A stretch of DNA of 64,000 bases. It comes from Candidatus Mycobacterium wuenschmannii (GTDB lineage: Bacteria > Actinomycetota > Actinomycetes > Mycobacteriales > Mycobacteriaceae). Both the position numbers and the translations under genes were made by a program. Shown one piece after another: positions 37,568 through 47,879 of the stretch. The notes under the pieces were generated by a model, which saw only the letters and a list, made by a program, of their open reading frames with translations, was not told the origin of the DNA and made no database searches. The DNA lies in contig NZ_CP126981.1 of the NCBI RefSeq assembly GCF_030252325.1, forward strand, positions 3,348,001 to 3,412,000, in the 5' to 3' direction. Each line of letters starts with the position of its first letter. Positions within the stretch are counted from its first letter, which is position 1.

Positions 37568-38281
37568 TCAGAGTCCGGGGACTCCGCCGATCGCACTCAG
37601 GCCGAAGTCTGGATTGAGGAAATCGGCGACGGTGAGCGGGAAGATCGGCGTGATGTCCCCGCCGATGTCACTGAACCCGATCTGAACCACCGACGGAATG
37701 GTGAATAGCCACTCCGAGGAGTCCGGGCCCGCCGCCCCGCTGAAGAAGTCGAGATCGAATGTCAGCCCGTTGTAGCTGCCTTCGAGGTAGTTGTCCGTTG
37801 CGAACGTCGTCAGGTTGACGCTGAACAGGTCGTCGAATCCGCCGGCCGAGAACAAACTGATCGTCTCGATCTCCGGTGGCGGAGTGCCGCCGAGTTCGAT
37901 CACGCCTTGGTCGAAGTTGACGAAATCGGCGGAATTCACAGTGAATATCGGTGTGAACTTCCCACCGATCTCCTCGAATCCGCCTTGGTACAGCAGGGGA
38001 ATCGTGAAGATCACCCCGGAGTCGCCAGATCCGGGAGCGCCATAGAACGTGTCGAGTTCGAACGGGACCAGGTTGGACGATCCAGTCAGCAAGTTGTCGA
38101 ACGCATTTGTGCTCGTGTCGTAGGTGAATGTATCGGTGAAGCCATCAAAGGCGATCGGCCCGAGATGGGCCAGATCGCTCGCGTCGGCGCTCGCCGCCGC
38201 CGCGCCCAGCAACGCGATGGCCGGCGTCGCCAGCAGCGCGCCGATCGCAGCGCTCGACATGCGGCGGAACCTACGGGCCAT
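37568..38281 (-). CDS. Secreted protein with two tandem copies of one domain
   Basis: 237 aa. A signal peptide (AIGALLATPAIALLGAAAASA) is followed by two related units of about 85-90 residues. Unit 1 includes TYDTSTNAFDNLLTGSSN, FELDTFYGAPGSGDSGVIFT and FEEIGGKFTPIFTVNSADF. Unit 2 includes NLTTFATDNYLEGSYN, FDLDFFSGAAGPDSSEWLFT and FSDIGGDITPIFPLTVADF. Each ends in a Gly-Gly pair. No cysteines. ATG 38281 has GGAGG five bases upstream; the ATG at 38311 lacks one. Similar exported low-charge proteins are common in mycobacteria, function unknown. Confidence 0.75.
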   Translation of the reverse strand: MARRFRRMSSAAIGALLATPAIALLGAAAASADASDLAHLGPIAFDGFTDTFTYDTSTNAFDNLLTGSSNLVPFELDTFYGAPGSGDSGVIFTIPLLYQGGFEEIGGKFTPIFTVNSADFVNFDQGVIELGGTPPPEIETISLFSAGGFDDLFSVNLTTFATDNYLEGSYNGLTFDLDFFSGAAGPDSSEWLFTIPSVVQIGFSDIGGDITPIFPLTVADFLNPDFGLSAIGGVPGL

Positions 38282-38468
38282 CGACGCCTCCGAATCATTC
38301 CTGTGAGTCATGTATGACGGAGCTGAGATTGTTGCAAGTAACCTACGCACGCGTCAATAGCGTTGCGTCGGAATTTACCCAGTTGGCCCGTGTCGGCAAT
38401 TCGCCGCCGTGACAGTTCATTTGGCGGATCTGTTGCGCCTCCGGCGGGAAAGCGGTTGCATCGGCGAG

Positions 38469-39944
38469 GTGGGCGAAGACGTCAAGCGGACCACCTATGC
38501 GCGTGTCGACCGGCAGCAGTACCGGCGCAAGGTGCAACTGTGCCTCGACGTGTTCGAACGGATGCTCGCGCAGTCCAGTTTCGAATTCGACCACCCGCTC
38601 ACCGGGATGGAGATCGAGTGCAACCTGGTCGATGACGCCTACCAACCTGCGATGACGAACTCCGACGTGCTGGCAGCCATCGCCGATCCGGCCTATCAGA
38701 CCGAATTGGGCGCATACAACATCGAATTCAACGTCCCACCCCGCCCGCTGGGTGGCGACACGGGTACGCAACTCGAGGACGAGGTGCGGGCCAGCCTGAA
38801 CGCCGCCGAAACAAAGGCCGGCGCGGGCGGCGCCCACATCGTGATGATCGGCATCCTTCCGACACTGATGCCCGAACACCTCGCCAGCGGATGGATGAGT
38901 GAGTCGATGCGCTACGCGGCGCTCAACGACTCGATCTTCGACGCCCGCGGCGAGGACATCCAGATCGACATCGACGGGCCCGAACCGCTGAGCATGAATT
39001 CGACGTCGATTGCACCCGAATCCGCTTGCACCAGCATGCAATTGCATCTACAGGTGTCACCGGACGACTTCGCCGCCAACTGGAATGCGGCGCAGGTGCT
39101 GGCCGGCCCGCAGCTGGCGCTGGGAGCGAACTCGCCGTTCTTCTTCGGCCACCAACTGTGGTCGGAGACCCGCATCGAGTTGTTCGCACAATCCACCGAC
39201 ACCAGACCCGACGAGCTGAAAACCCAGGGGGTGCGCCCGCGGGTGTGGTTCGGCGAACGGTGGATCACGTCGATCTTCGACCTGTTCGAGGAGAACGTCC
39301 GCTACTTTCCGTCGCTGTTGCCCGAGGTGTCCGACGAAGACCCCGCCGCCGAACTCGACGCCGGACGCACGCCGCACCTGGCCGAACTGCGACTGCACAA
39401 CGGCACGGTGTATCGGTGGAATCGGCCGGTGTACGACGTCGTCGACGGCCGCCCGCACCTGCGGGTGGAGAACCGGGTGCTGCCGGCCGGACCGACCGTC
39501 ATCGACATGCTGGCCAACGCGGCCTTCTACTACGGGATGCTGCGGACGCTGTCCGAGGAAGACCGTCAGGTCTGGACCCGAATGGAATTCGCTGCGGCGC
39601 AACGCAATTTCTACGAGGCTGGCCGCCGTGGCATGGGCGCCCAGCTGTATTGGCCGGGTCGGGATTCGGTCAGCGCCGGCGAGTTGGTGCTCGACGAACT
39701 GCTCCCGATGGCGCACGCCGGTCTCGATCGTTGGGGCGTTGCACCCGACATCCGCGGCCGACTGCTCGGTGTGATCGACGGCCGGGCCCGCGCGGGCCGC
39801 AACGGGGCCGACTGGCAGGTGTCGGCGGTGCGCGCGTTGGAGAAGCGCGGGCTCGACCGGCCCGCCGCCCTGGCCGAGATGTTGCGGCTGTACTGCGAGC
39901 ACATGCACAGCAACGAACCGGTCCACACCTGGGCCGAACCCTGA
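38469..39944 (+). CDS. Glutamate-cysteine ligase family 2-like protein (Rv3698-like)
   Basis: About 491 aa. The protein begins VGEDVKRTTYARVDRQQYRRKVQL and has GCS2-like segments: MEIECNLVDDAY with the glutamate-binding Glu, LGAYNIEFNVPPRPL, SMQLHLQVSPDDF and NRPVYDVVDGRPHLRVENRVLP. These resemble ATP-dependent glutamate-cysteine ligases such as EgtA, encoded further along. Its reaction is untested. GTG 38469 is chosen because M. tuberculosis Rv3698 starts there in my memory. The frame also permits GTG 38409. TTGCAT seven bases upstream could be a -10. Confidence 0.78.
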   Translation: MGEDVKRTTYARVDRQQYRRKVQLCLDVFERMLAQSSFEFDHPLTGMEIECNLVDDAYQPAMTNSDVLAAIADPAYQTELGAYNIEFNVPPRPLGGDTGTQLEDEVRASLNAAETKAGAGGAHIVMIGILPTLMPEHLASGWMSESMRYAALNDSIFDARGEDIQIDIDGPEPLSMNSTSIAPESACTSMQLHLQVSPDDFAANWNAAQVLAGPQLALGANSPFFFGHQLWSETRIELFAQSTDTRPDELKTQGVRPRVWFGERWITSIFDLFEENVRYFPSLLPEVSDEDPAAELDAGRTPHLAELRLHNGTVYRWNRPVYDVVDGRPHLRVENRVLPAGPTVIDMLANAAFYYGMLRTLSEEDRQVWTRMEFAAAQRNFYEAGRRGMGAQLYWPGRDSVSAGELVLDELLPMAHAGLDRWGVAPDIRGRLLGVIDGRARAGRNGADWQVSAVRALEKRGLDRPAALAEMLRLYCEHMHSNEPVHTWAEP

Positions 39945-39960
39945 TCGGTTGTGCCCGGCG

Positions 39961-39966
39961 TAGGTT
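39961..39966 (+). promoter_or_regulatory. -10 element of a probable promoter for the methyltransferase
   Basis: TAGGTT (TANNNT) ends seven bases before ATG 39974. A GGAG in the spacer could also act as a Shine-Dalgarno for a longer transcript. Confidence 0.4.
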
Positions 39967-39973
39967 GGAGCAC

Positions 39974-40657
39974 ATGGCAAATGATGTGATGGACTGGGAT
40001 AGCGCCTACCGTCAGGACCGCGACGCGGGCTTCGAAGGTCCGCCGCCCTGGAACATCGGTGAGCCGCAACCGGAACTGGCCGCGCTGGCCGCGGCCGGAA
40101 AGTTCCGCAGCGACCTACTCGACGCCGGTTGCGGTTACGCCGAGTTGTCGCTGACGCTGGCCGCCGAGGGCTACACGGTGCACGGCGTCGACCTCACCCC
40201 CACCGCCGTCGCCGCCGCGACCAAGGCCGCGCAGGAGCGCGGACTGAGCACCGCGACCTTCGAACAGGCCGACATCACCGCCTTCGGCGGACACGACGGC
40301 CGCTTCAACACCGTCGTCGACAGCACGCTGTTCCACTCGCTGCCGATCGAGGGCCGCGACGACTACCTGCGCGCGGTGCACCGAGCCGCCGCCGACGGCG
40401 CGGGCTACTTTGTTCTGGTGTTCGCCAAGGGCGCGTTTCCCGCCGAGTGGGAGCAGAAGCCGAACGAGGTCGACGAGGCCGAGTTGCGCGACGCGGTCAG
40501 CGAGCACTGGCACGTCGACGAGATCCGCTCGGCCTTCATCCACGCGAATATCCCACCGGCACCGGCAGATTCGGATGTGCCGATGATCGAGCACGAGCGC
40601 GACGAGAAGGGTCGGCAGAAACTGCCCGCCTATCTACTCAGCGCCCACAAGGGCTAG
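39974..40657 (+). CDS. Class I SAM-dependent methyltransferase (Rv3699)
   Basis: 227 aa. Motif I is LLDAGCGYAELSL, motif II acidic GVDLTPTAV, and a post-I DSTLFHSLP segment is characteristic of thiopurine-type/TehB-like small-molecule methyltransferases. The N-terminal WDSAYRQDRDAGFEGPPPWNIG fits that group (substrate entry with PWNIG). Ligand unknown. It lies just before the egt operon, on the opposite strand. The stop overlaps the next gene's stop by four bases. Confidence 0.82.
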   Translation: MANDVMDWDSAYRQDRDAGFEGPPPWNIGEPQPELAALAAAGKFRSDLLDAGCGYAELSLTLAAEGYTVHGVDLTPTAVAAATKAAQERGLSTATFEQADITAFGGHDGRFNTVVDSTLFHSLPIEGRDDYLRAVHRAAADGAGYFVLVFAKGAFPAEWEQKPNEVDEAELRDAVSEHWHVDEIRSAFIHANIPPAPADSDVPMIEHERDEKGRQKLPAYLLSAHKG

Positions 40658-41178
40658 AGCGGCCCGCCGGCCAGCGACGCGGTGAGCTCGGCGAATCCGT
40701 TCCCGAACAGCGCGAAATCACCGAACGGCGTGATGAGCATGTCCGAGGCGCCGGCGTTCGGCCCGCCGATGATGTCCATCCAGGCGTTCTCGAAGCCACC
40801 ACCGAAGTTCATCAGGTCGAACTGCGAAGTGGTTTCGATGAGAAAGTGGGGGTCTCCTGGGTAGCCGATGCTGAGCCCGGGCTCCGTATAGACGAATTCA
40901 TCGTTGGTGAAGTTTCCGAACGTCAGTTCATGGTCGACGCCCCCGAGGGAATCGGGGAACATCGGATTGCCCGTCGTCACGTCGAAAAGACTCCACCTCT
41001 CCGTTCCGATGAGGTCGTTGTAGAGCGGCGGCAGTCCGTCGGGTTCGCTGGGTAGCAGCGTCGCGACATCCGGGGTGAACGCGTAATCGTCGGCGGCGGA
41101 TACCGCCAGCGGCGAGATCGCGATGGCCAGCAAACCTCCCGCGATTCCGCCGAGCACCCGTCGTTGCGTGATGTTCAT
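40654..41178 (-). CDS. Small exported protein of unknown function
   Basis: 174 aa. The signal peptide MNITQRRVLGGIAGGLLAIAISPLAVSA has a pair of arginines near the start, so Tat export is possible. The mature part is acidic and cysteine-free, with repeated F/N/G turns (FGNFTNDEFVYTEPG, FGGGFENAW, FGDFALFGNGFAEL). Starts: ATG 41178 with weak GACGAG, or ATG 41214 with a better AAGGGA but an unusual charged leader. It lies tail-to-tail with the methyltransferase and downstream of egtE on its own strand. Reminiscent in style of the secreted protein at 37568. Confidence 0.65.
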   Translation of the reverse strand: MNITQRRVLGGIAGGLLAIAISPLAVSAADDYAFTPDVATLLPSEPDGLPPLYNDLIGTERWSLFDVTTGNPMFPDSLGGVDHELTFGNFTNDEFVYTEPGLSIGYPGDPHFLIETTSQFDLMNFGGGFENAWMDIIGGPNAGASDMLITPFGDFALFGNGFAELTASLAGGPL

Positions 41179-41262
41179 CTCGTCAGCCTGCGCCCGAAAG
41201 GGGTCGCCGCGCATCAGGGGTTTCCCTTATCTTTGGGAATTTTCGCAGAGGTTGAGCTGGGC

Positions 41263-42396
41263 TTATACCGCGGCGGTCGCGTCTGCGAGCGCCGCGACGA
41301 GGGTGTTCAGATCGTCGGCGCTCGCGTCAACATGCGGGGAGATGCGCAGCACCGGCGCCTGGAGCTCGTAGGGTGCGCGCTCGATCACCACGGCCGTCGT
41401 CACGATCCGGCGCTCGGCAATCAGCCAGGCGCGCACCTTCGTCGGGTCGGCTCCATCCACCGGTGCGAGTGTCGTGATGGCGCTCGGCTCGTCGAGGGGC
41501 TCGACCACCCGCCAACCCGGGACGCCGGCCAGCGCGGACCGGCTGACGCGGCCGACCTCGGCGAGCCGAGCGCAGACTGCTGCCGGCCCGGCCGCGAGGT
41601 GCTCGCCGAGTGCGACCGAAAACCCCACGCGCGCGGCGATGTTGGCCTCGCCGAGCTCGAGACGTTCGGCGTTCGACAGCGGCCCGACCCATTCGTTCGG
41701 CGGCAGCCGCGGGTGCAGTCGCTGCATCAGGGTCGGCCGGACGGCCAGCGCCCCGACTCCCCGCGGGCCGGCAGTCCACTTGCGCGACGACGCGTAGACG
41801 GCGTCGGCGCCCACCGCGCAGTCGACGTGCCCGAGCGCCTGGGCGGCGTCCACGATCAGGGGAATTCCCAAATCCCCACAGAGCTGGGCTATTTCGGCCA
41901 GCGGCTGCACGATGCCGCGGTGGCTGGCGACCACGGTCAGGTGCACCAGGTCGGGCGGATCGGCAGCCAGGCCGATCGCCGCCTCATGCAGCGCAACGCG
42001 GCCGTCGGCGTCGACAGGCAGGGTCCTGCGGTCGAAGCCGTGCACGGCAATCAGCGCCAAATTGGGGCCGTATTCGCCGGGCAGGCAGGCCAACGTCCGG
42101 CCGCCGGCCGGCCAACTCGACAACAGCAGGTCCAGCGCGTGCTGCGAACCCGTGGTGAACACGACCTGCGCGTCGGCGATCCCGGTGAGCGCGGCCACGG
42201 CGCTGCGGCCGGCGTCGAGCACGGGCGCCGCCGCCTCGGCCGCGACGTAGCCGCCGACCTCCGCTTCGTGTCGGGCATGGCGCGCCGCCGCTTCGAGGGC
42301 AGCGAGGCTCTGCCGCGAGCACGCGGCGCTGTCCAGGTGTAGCCCGGCGACCGGCGGGCGCGCGGCCCGCCACGCCTCGGCCAGGCCTGCGCTCAC
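41263..42396 (-). CDS. egtE: Ergothioneine PLP-dependent C-S lyase EgtE
   Basis: 377 aa, fold-type I aminotransferase/class V fold. It cleaves the hercynylcysteine sulfoxide to ergothioneine, the last step of the pathway. PLP-binding landmarks: [13 protein letters not shown] near the N-terminus, [12 protein letters not shown] with the ring-binding Asp, and [14 protein letters not shown] with the Schiff-base lysine. GTG 42396 overlaps the egtD stop in GTGA. It ends the egtABCDE operon. Confidence 0.9.
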   Translation of the reverse strand: MSAGLAEAWRAARPPVAGLHLDSAACSRQSLAALEAAARHARHEAEVGGYVAAEAAAPVLDAGRSAVAALTGIADAQVVFTTGSQHALDLLLSSWPAGGRTLACLPGEYGPNLALIAVHGFDRRTLPVDADGRVALHEAAIGLAADPPDLVHLTVVASHRGIVQPLAEIAQLCGDLGIPLIVDAAQALGHVDCAVGADAVYASSRKWTAGPRGVGALAVRPTLMQRLHPRLPPNEWVGPLSNAERLELGEANIAARVGFSVALGEHLAAGPAAVCARLAEVGRVSRSALAGVPGWRVVEPLDEPSAITTLAPVDGADPTKVRAWLIAERRIVTTAVVIERAPYELQAPVLRISPHVDASADDLNTLVAALADATAAV

Positions 42397-43358
42397 TTGA
42401 CCGACAGCGACAACCCGAAATCGCCGGCGGCGTCGGTCCACCACTGGGTGAGCCGCAGTCCGGCGTCGGCCAATTCCGCGGCGACCTTCTCGGCGCGGAA
42501 CTTGCACGACACCTCGGTGAGAACCTGTTCGCCGGAGTCGAATTCGACGGTCATGTTCAGCGCCGCGATCCGCACCCGCTGCGCCCGCTCGGACCGCAGC
42601 CGCATCTCCATCCGCTCCTCGGCGGGATTCCACGCGGCGACGTGGGTGAATGCGTCCACATCGAAGTCCGCGTTGAGTTCTCGGTTGATCACCGCCAGCA
42701 CGTTGCGATTGAACTGGGCCGTGACCCCGGCCGCATCGTCATAGGCGGCGACGAGCCGGCCGGTCTCCTTGACCAGGTCGGTGCCCAGCAACAGGCTGTC
42801 GCCGGGTCGGAGGGTCGCGGCAAGGCCGATCAGAAACTCTTCGCGCGCAGCGGGTTTCAGGTTGCCGATGGTCGACCCGAGAAACACGAAAAGCCTCTTC
42901 CCTCCGGTCGGGATTTTGGCCAGATGCTCCTCGAAATCACCGCACACGGCGGCGATTTCGACTCCAGGGTATTCCTCTTGGATGGCCTTGGCGGCGATCG
43001 ACAGCATGCTGGCGTCGACGTCGAACGGGACGAATCGGCGCAGGGTGCCGGCGTCGCGCAGCGCGTCGAGCAGCACGCGAGTCTTCTCCGAGGTTCCGCT
43101 GCCGAGTTCGACCAGCGTGTCGGCGCGGCTGGCGGCGGCGATCTCTGCAGCGCGGGCCCGCAGGATCTCCGCCTCCGCCCGGGTCGGGTAGTACTCCGGC
43201 AGCCGGGTGATCTGGTCGAACAGGTCGCTACCCACGGCGTCATAGAACCACTTGGGCGGCAACGACTTCGGCGTGCTCTGCAGGCCGGCACGCACGTCGC
43301 GACACAGCGCCTCGTATGCCGAGTCCGCGGCGAGGTGGTTGGACAACGTCAGTGTCAT
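42393..43358 (-). CDS. egtD: Histidine N-alpha-methyltransferase EgtD
   Basis: 321 aa, exactly the family length. EgtD trimethylates histidine to hercynine with SAM. Landmarks: [19 protein letters not shown] and [14 protein letters not shown] at the N-terminus, motif [28 protein letters not shown] and the C-terminal [12 protein letters not shown] 43358 has AAGGGA at a good distance, overlapping the end of egtC. In M. tuberculosis EgtD is inhibited by PknD phosphorylation. Confidence 0.96.
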   Translation of the reverse strand: MTLTLSNHLAADSAYEALCRDVRAGLQSTPKSLPPKWFYDAVGSDLFDQITRLPEYYPTRAEAEILRARAAEIAAASRADTLVELGSGTSEKTRVLLDALRDAGTLRRFVPFDVDASMLSIAAKAIQEEYPGVEIAAVCGDFEEHLAKIPTGGKRLFVFLGSTIGNLKPAAREEFLIGLAATLRPGDSLLLGTDLVKETGRLVAAYDDAAGVTAQFNRNVLAVINRELNADFDVDAFTHVAAWNPAEERMEMRLRSERAQRVRIAALNMTVEFDSGEQVLTEVSCKFRAEKVAAELADAGLRLTQWWTDAAGDFGLSLSVK

Positions 43359-43360
43359 CA

Positions 43361-44056
43361 CTATCCCTTCGTTGGGTTCAAAGCGGTCACGGTCACCCGC
43401 TCGGCGGTTACCTCGACAAGGTGGCGGTCCGGGACGTCTTCCCAGCCGGGTTGGTCGTCGTACGGCTCGCTGGCCAGCACCAGGCCGTCGTCGCGGCGCA
43501 GGATCGACAACGTGTCGCCCCACGTCGTGGCCAGCAGCCGAGAACCGTTGGCGGCCATGATGTTCAGCCGGGCGTTCGGGTCGGCGGCGCCAACCTCGGC
43601 GATGGTCTGCCCGAGCACACCGAGCCCGCGGGTGAAGATCAACGCGGCGAGAACGGCACTGTCACAGGTGGATTCGGCCGTGGCACTGGTAGGCAACACG
43701 TCACGGTCGACGACGCCGTTGTGCGACAGCAGCCACTGCCCGTCGGTAAACGGGGCGGTCGCGCTGGCTTCGATCGGCATACCCACGGTAGCCGACCGCA
43801 CCGCAGCCACTACGCAGTGACTACGAAGTGCCGGCGCGATGGAATCGAAGGAAACATCTCCCCACAGCGGTGCCGCGCTGCGCCAGCGACGCGGCGTCTG
43901 ACCGTCGAAAAAGCCCACGCCCCAACCGTCGGCGTTCATCAAGCCGTGCTTCTGCCGGCGCGGCGCATACGACTGCACCCGAAGGCCGTTCGGCGGGTCC
44001 AGCATCAACGAGGACACCGAGGTTTCCCGCCCGAGCCAGCCGAGGTGCCGGCACAT
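43361..44056 (-). CDS. egtC: Ergothioneine gamma-glutamyl hydrolase EgtC
   Basis: 231 aa, class II glutamine amidotransferase (Ntn) fold. The start Met is followed by the nucleophile Cys2 (MCRHLGWLG), then [10 protein letters not shown] and the [10 protein letters not shown] and LSHNGVV motifs. It removes the glutamyl group from gamma-glutamyl-hercynylcysteine sulfoxide. ATG 44056 overlaps the egtB stop by one base (TGATG), favouring coupling. Confidence 0.94.
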   Translation of the reverse strand: MCRHLGWLGRETSVSSLMLDPPNGLRVQSYAPRRQKHGLMNADGWGVGFFDGQTPRRWRSAAPLWGDVSFDSIAPALRSHCVVAAVRSATVGMPIEASATAPFTDGQWLLSHNGVVDRDVLPTSATAESTCDSAVLAALIFTRGLGVLGQTIAEVGAADPNARLNIMAANGSRLLATTWGDTLSILRRDDGLVLASEPYDDQPGWEDVPDRHLVEVTAERVTVTALNPTKG

Positions 44057-45357
44057 CAGCGCGTCTCCGGATCGGCGTCGATGGACCAGGCCAGCCGGAC
44101 ACCGGAGAAGATCTGCCGGCGGTAGGGGTGGTCCCAGTTGCGGAAGCTGGGACGCACGATACCGGCCGCGACCGCCCATGCCCCGCCGCGCAGCACCCGG
44201 TAGTCGCCGCCGAAGAACGGTGCTGAATACCGTTGGTAGATCATCGGTGTGAAGCCCGGCCACGGTTCCAGCTCCGAACTCGTCCACTCCCACACGTCGC
44301 CCAGCAACTGCTCGACCCCGTACGCGGACGCACCGTCCGGGTAGGCGCCGACGGGCGCCGGTCGCAGGGCGTCGCCACCGAGGTTCGCGCGGGCCGGCGA
44401 CGGCTCGTCGGCGCCCCAGGGATAGCGGCGTCGGGCGTTGCGTTGCGGGTCCCAGGCGCAGGCCTTCTCCCACTCGCGTTCGGTGGGCAGGCGCGCTCCG
44501 GCCCACGCAGCGTAGGCCTCCGCTTCGAAATAGCTGACGTGCTGCACCGGTTCGTCGGCGGGAATGTCCTCGACGTGACCGAACCGGGTACGGGTCTGCC
44601 CGTCGGCGCACCAGAATTGCGGAGCGGTCAGTCCCGCGGCTTGACGATGCTCCCAGCCGCGGGCCGACCACCAGTGCGGTTGCGCGTAGCCGCCGTCGGC
44701 GACGAATCGTTGCCATTCGCCGTTGGTCACCGGGACCCGGCCGATGCGAAATGCCGGCACGTCGACGACGTGCGCCGGCCGCTCGTTGTCCAACGAGAAC
44801 GGCTCGTCGGCACCGTCGACGCCGAGCACGAACGGTCCGCCGGGGACCAGCACCGAGGTTCCGGCGAGGCCGGGTCGCCCGGGCGGCAACGCGCGGGCCT
44901 CCTGTAACAGCGCCGGTCCCATGCGCAGGTTGAGAGCCTGCAGCATCGTCTCGTCGTGCTGGTTTTCGTGGCTGACGACCAGGCCGTAGACGAAGTTGTG
45001 CTCGGGGTCGTCGGGCAACCGGTCGAGCGCGTCGAGCGAGGCCGCCCGCACGGTCCGGCAGTAGCTGCGGGCCTGTTCGGGCGAGAGCAGCGGCAGGTCG
45101 ACACGGCTGGCGCGGGAATGCACGAACGCGTCGTAGAGCCCTTCGACATCGCCGGACAGGATGCCCGGGCGATCCGGGTTCCCGCCACGCAGCAGCCACA
45201 GCTCTTCCTGCTGGCCGATGTGCGCAAGGTCCCAGACCAGGGGGCTCATCAATGGGTCGTACTGGCGCCGCAGTTCGGCGTCGTCGAAATCGACCAGGCG
45301 CAGGGTTCTATCGCGGGCCCGCTGCATGTCGCGGACCAGCACATCGCGTGCCGTCAC
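44056..45357 (-). CDS. egtB: Ergothioneine sulfoxide synthase EgtB
   Basis: 433 aa. An N-terminal DinB-like domain supplies the iron ligands: His46 ([11 protein letters not shown]) and both His in [12 protein letters not shown]. The C-terminal half is a formylglycine-generating-enzyme-like domain ([34 protein letters not shown]). EgtB joins hercynine and gamma-glutamylcysteine with O2 to form the sulfoxide. The C-terminal residues [18 protein letters not shown] are typical. GTG 45357 overlaps the egtA stop in GTGA. Confidence 0.95.
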   Translation of the reverse strand: MTARDVLVRDMQRARDRTLRLVDFDDAELRRQYDPLMSPLVWDLAHIGQQEELWLLRGGNPDRPGILSGDVEGLYDAFVHSRASRVDLPLLSPEQARSYCRTVRAASLDALDRLPDDPEHNFVYGLVVSHENQHDETMLQALNLRMGPALLQEARALPPGRPGLAGTSVLVPGGPFVLGVDGADEPFSLDNERPAHVVDVPAFRIGRVPVTNGEWQRFVADGGYAQPHWWSARGWEHRQAAGLTAPQFWCADGQTRTRFGHVEDIPADEPVQHVSYFEAEAYAAWAGARLPTEREWEKACAWDPQRNARRRYPWGADEPSPARANLGGDALRPAPVGAYPDGASAYGVEQLLGDVWEWTSSELEPWPGFTPMIYQRYSAPFFGGDYRVLRGGAWAVAAGIVRPSFRNWDHPYRRQIFSGVRLAWSIDADPETR

Positions 45358-46631
45358 CGCTCCCCTACCGCCAGAGCGGTCACGGTGGCGGCGATGCCGG
45401 TCTCGATCACCCGGTCGGCGACATCGTCTGCGGCACAGCGCCCCTGCTCGACCGCGGCGACGAGCCGCTGCATCCCGGCCTGGAGGCTGTCGGGCGCGCG
45501 GTCGGCGGCGACGGCCACGCAGCGGTTGGCGGCGGTGTAGATCCGCTGGTCGGTCAGACCGATCCGCGCCGCGGTGTCCCACGCCGTGGCGACCGGTTCG
45601 ACCGCCTCGGCGGCCAGGTCCGCCGCGACCGGGTCGTCGAGCAGCGTGACCATGGTGAACACCACGGCCGGCCAGAGATCGGCGGGCAAGCTGTCCAGGT
45701 AGCGAATTTCCAGCCACTGCCGCGGCCGGACCGGCGGAAACAGCGTGGTGAGGTGATACTCCAGGTCATAGCGGGTGGGACGGCGGCCGCCGAGCAGTTC
45801 GCGTCCGTCGGCCCAGTCGGCGAACGGCAGGTAGTGGGTGACGGGCACCGGCTCCGGACTGTGCACGAGCATCACCGGCGCTTTGAGCGCGTAGCGCGCC
45901 CAGTCGGTGCCGGGATCCTCGTCGCTGGCGGTCAGGATCGGCCCGCAGCGCGCCGAGTCGAGCTGGCTCCACACCCGCTGCCGGGTCGAGCGCCAACCGG
46001 AAAAGTTGCCGCTGAGCAGCGGCGAGTTGGCGGAGATCGCGACCATCACCGGTCCGAGCGCGTGCGCCAGCCGGACCCGCTCGGTCCAGCCGGACTGCGG
46101 CCCGGCATCGAGGTTGACCTGAACCGACGCGGTCGACGTCATCATCGCCGCGCCCGCTTCGCCGGTGTGGCTCGCGACGAAGAACTCTTCCATCGCGCGG
46201 TAGCGTGCGCCCGGGTTGACGCGCTCGGCCGGCCGCAGCGGATCCGCCCCCAGCGGCACCAGCCCGAGTCCGGCGGCGTCGAACGCCTTGCGCAGCACGG
46301 CCTGATCGTTCGCGATCGCGTCGATCGCGTCCGTCACTCCCAGCGCGGGCGGGCCCGACAACTCGACGGCGCCGCCCGGTTCGACGGTGACCACACTCTC
46401 GCCCGGCATCGCGGGCAATGCCTCCAGGACGCGGGTGATCTCGTCCCAGGTCGGCCGGCGTCGCGGCTCGGCCGGGTCGAAGCAGTGTGCCTCGATCTCC
46501 AGGCCGACCCGGCCCACCGGCCCGTCGGCCAGGCAGGCGTCGGACACGAATTGCGCCGCGTCCGCGGCACTGGCGAACTCGCCATCGGTCAGGCGCGCGG
46601 GATCAACCTGCGACGCGACGGCAAACGCCAT
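45354..46631 (-). CDS. egtA: Glutamate-cysteine ligase EgtA
   Basis: 425 aa, GCS2-type ATP-dependent ligase making gamma-glutamylcysteine for ergothioneine. Visible: [12 protein letters not shown] with metal/glutamate-binding residues, [30 protein letters not shown] and [14 protein letters not shown] 46631 has AAGGGA nine bases upstream; the longer frame to 46706 is rejected. First gene of egtABCDE. A CTATC-CAAC-GATAG inverted repeat at 46699-46712 lies in its promoter region and could be an operator. Confidence 0.94.
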   Translation of the reverse strand: MAFAVASQVDPARLTDGEFASAADAAQFVSDACLADGPVGRVGLEIEAHCFDPAEPRRRPTWDEITRVLEALPAMPGESVVTVEPGGAVELSGPPALGVTDAIDAIANDQAVLRKAFDAAGLGLVPLGADPLRPAERVNPGARYRAMEEFFVASHTGEAGAAMMTSTASVQVNLDAGPQSGWTERVRLAHALGPVMVAISANSPLLSGNFSGWRSTRQRVWSQLDSARCGPILTASDEDPGTDWARYALKAPVMLVHSPEPVPVTHYLPFADWADGRELLGGRRPTRYDLEYHLTTLFPPVRPRQWLEIRYLDSLPADLWPAVVFTMVTLLDDPVAADLAAEAVEPVATAWDTAARIGLTDQRIYTAANRCVAVAADRAPDSLQAGMQRLVAAVEQGRCAADDVADRVIETGIAATVTALAVGER

Positions 46632-46765
46632 GTTCGGAAATCCCTTCGGCCCCCTGGCCAACGGACCCGAGTGATCGGGGTCCGTTGGTTGCGCGCGGCT
46701 ATCCAACGATAGTCACAAGACTCATCCTCCAGACGGCACCGACATATTCCCGAGAGTTCTGGCGG

Positions 46766-47410
46766 CTACTGTCCGAGCGCGTTCTGAATGGCTCCGGCCA
46801 GCACGTTCGCCGCCGGACCACCGTTGCCGGACTGACAGACTTTGGCTTGCAGCAGGACGTTTTCCCGCAGACGGGTCTGCGTGAAACATCGCCGGTCGGT
46901 TCCCGCCTCCTGCTTGCTCCACGACGCGTCCGCGGCGCCCGCCGGAGCGCCGTCGAACGACCACACCTGCGTCGTGCCGTTGTCCAGATGCATGGCCGTG
47001 GTCTGGCCCGAGCAACCGATCGTGCGGTCGACTACCCGGTGGAAAGCGGACCCGGCCGCCGCGGCTGTGGCAAACACCCCGACCGCCTGCTTCACGAAAT
47101 GCGTCTGGTCGGTCGGCGAGGTTTGGGTGCTGGCCCCGTTGAATGACGCGAGGTCGGGGTCGCCGTAGACCTCGGGCAGCCCGATGTCGGCCCAGTTGTT
47201 GCACACCGGGTTGTCGACGGCGAAACCCTGAAACGGCTGGGCGAACAACGTCTCGTCCCGCATCGGTCCGCCGACGATGTTGCCCACCGAACCCTTGCCC
47301 AAGACGGCGTAGCTGACCACGCCGGGGTCCGACGGGCGTGCCGATGCGACCGGGACGGACATCACCACGAGGCAGCCGAAAGTTGTTGCGGCAGTACAGA
47401 TCCGCCTCAT
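46766..47410 (-). CDS. Secreted PknH-type sensor-domain protein (Rv3705c-like)
   Basis: 214 aa, same length as Rv3705c. A signal peptide (AATTFGCLVVMSVPVASA) precedes a domain like the extracellular PknH sensor, with four cysteines at PVCNNW, IGCSGQ, RRCFTQ and KVCQSG that would make two disulfides. These domains bind unknown ligands outside the cell. ATG 47410 starts the signal peptide; the frame to 47719 is not used. The three small membrane proteins lie just upstream on the same strand. Confidence 0.84.
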   Translation of the reverse strand: MRRICTAATTFGCLVVMSVPVASARPSDPGVVSYAVLGKGSVGNIVGGPMRDETLFAQPFQGFAVDNPVCNNWADIGLPEVYGDPDLASFNGASTQTSPTDQTHFVKQAVGVFATAAAAGSAFHRVVDRTIGCSGQTTAMHLDNGTTQVWSFDGAPAGAADASWSKQEAGTDRRCFTQTRLRENVLLQAKVCQSGNGGPAANVLAGAIQNALGQ

Positions 47411-47418
47411 CGGATGGG

Positions 47419-47835
47419 CTACGGCGTGTAGGTCGGCGGCGGTGGCGGCGGCTCGTCGGGACCACCGTGGCCGCCGTGACCGCCGGGGCCACCCGGACCC
47501 ATGCCCGGCCCCCACGGACCCCAGGGACCCGACCCCGGCGGGAAGGGTCCGCCCGGGAACACCACCCACGGCGGCGGACCGTCCGGTCCAGCCGGCGCAT
47601 CGGGCGCGAACACCCCGTGATGGTGCCGGCCGTCCTGCGGGCCATGCCCGGTCAGTTCGGCGCCGGCGAAGAAGACGACCGCCAGCACGAAGACGGTGCC
47701 CGCCACGATCACCACCCACGCCGCGGCCTGGTAGAGCCTGGCGTGCCTGGCCGCCAACGGGGACACCACACCCGCGGGAACGGCCGCAGGCGGACCCGGG
47801 GGTGGCTGGATCGAGGGTTCCGGTGCTTGGGTCAT
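47419..47835 (-). CDS. Small Pro/Gly/His-rich membrane protein, paralogue 1
   Basis: 138 aa. A Pro-rich cytoplasmic start (MTQAPEPSIQPPPGPPAAVPAG) is followed by one helix built on RLYQAAAWVVIVAGTVFVLAVVFF, then a low-complexity outer tail with HHH, PGG, HGGHGG and PPPPPPTYTP. The helix matches the two neighbouring small genes. ATG 47835 is chosen by analogy with them. Likely the Rv3706c-type protein. Possible metal-binding His tail; function unknown. Confidence 0.7.
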   Translation of the reverse strand: MTQAPEPSIQPPPGPPAAVPAGVVSPLAARHARLYQAAAWVVIVAGTVFVLAVVFFAGAELTGHGPQDGRHHHGVFAPDAPAGPDGPPPWVVFPGGPFPPGSGPWGPWGPGMGPGGPGGHGGHGGPDEPPPPPPTYTP

Positions 47836-47879
47836 GCCTTGATCATGCCGAGGCGCGGTCCGGCCATCAACCACGGGCC

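Noticed and set aside
44057..45199. Long N-terminal extension of EgtC
   Set aside because: Maturation requires Cys2 at the N-terminus directly after Met, as in MCRHLGWLG at 44056.
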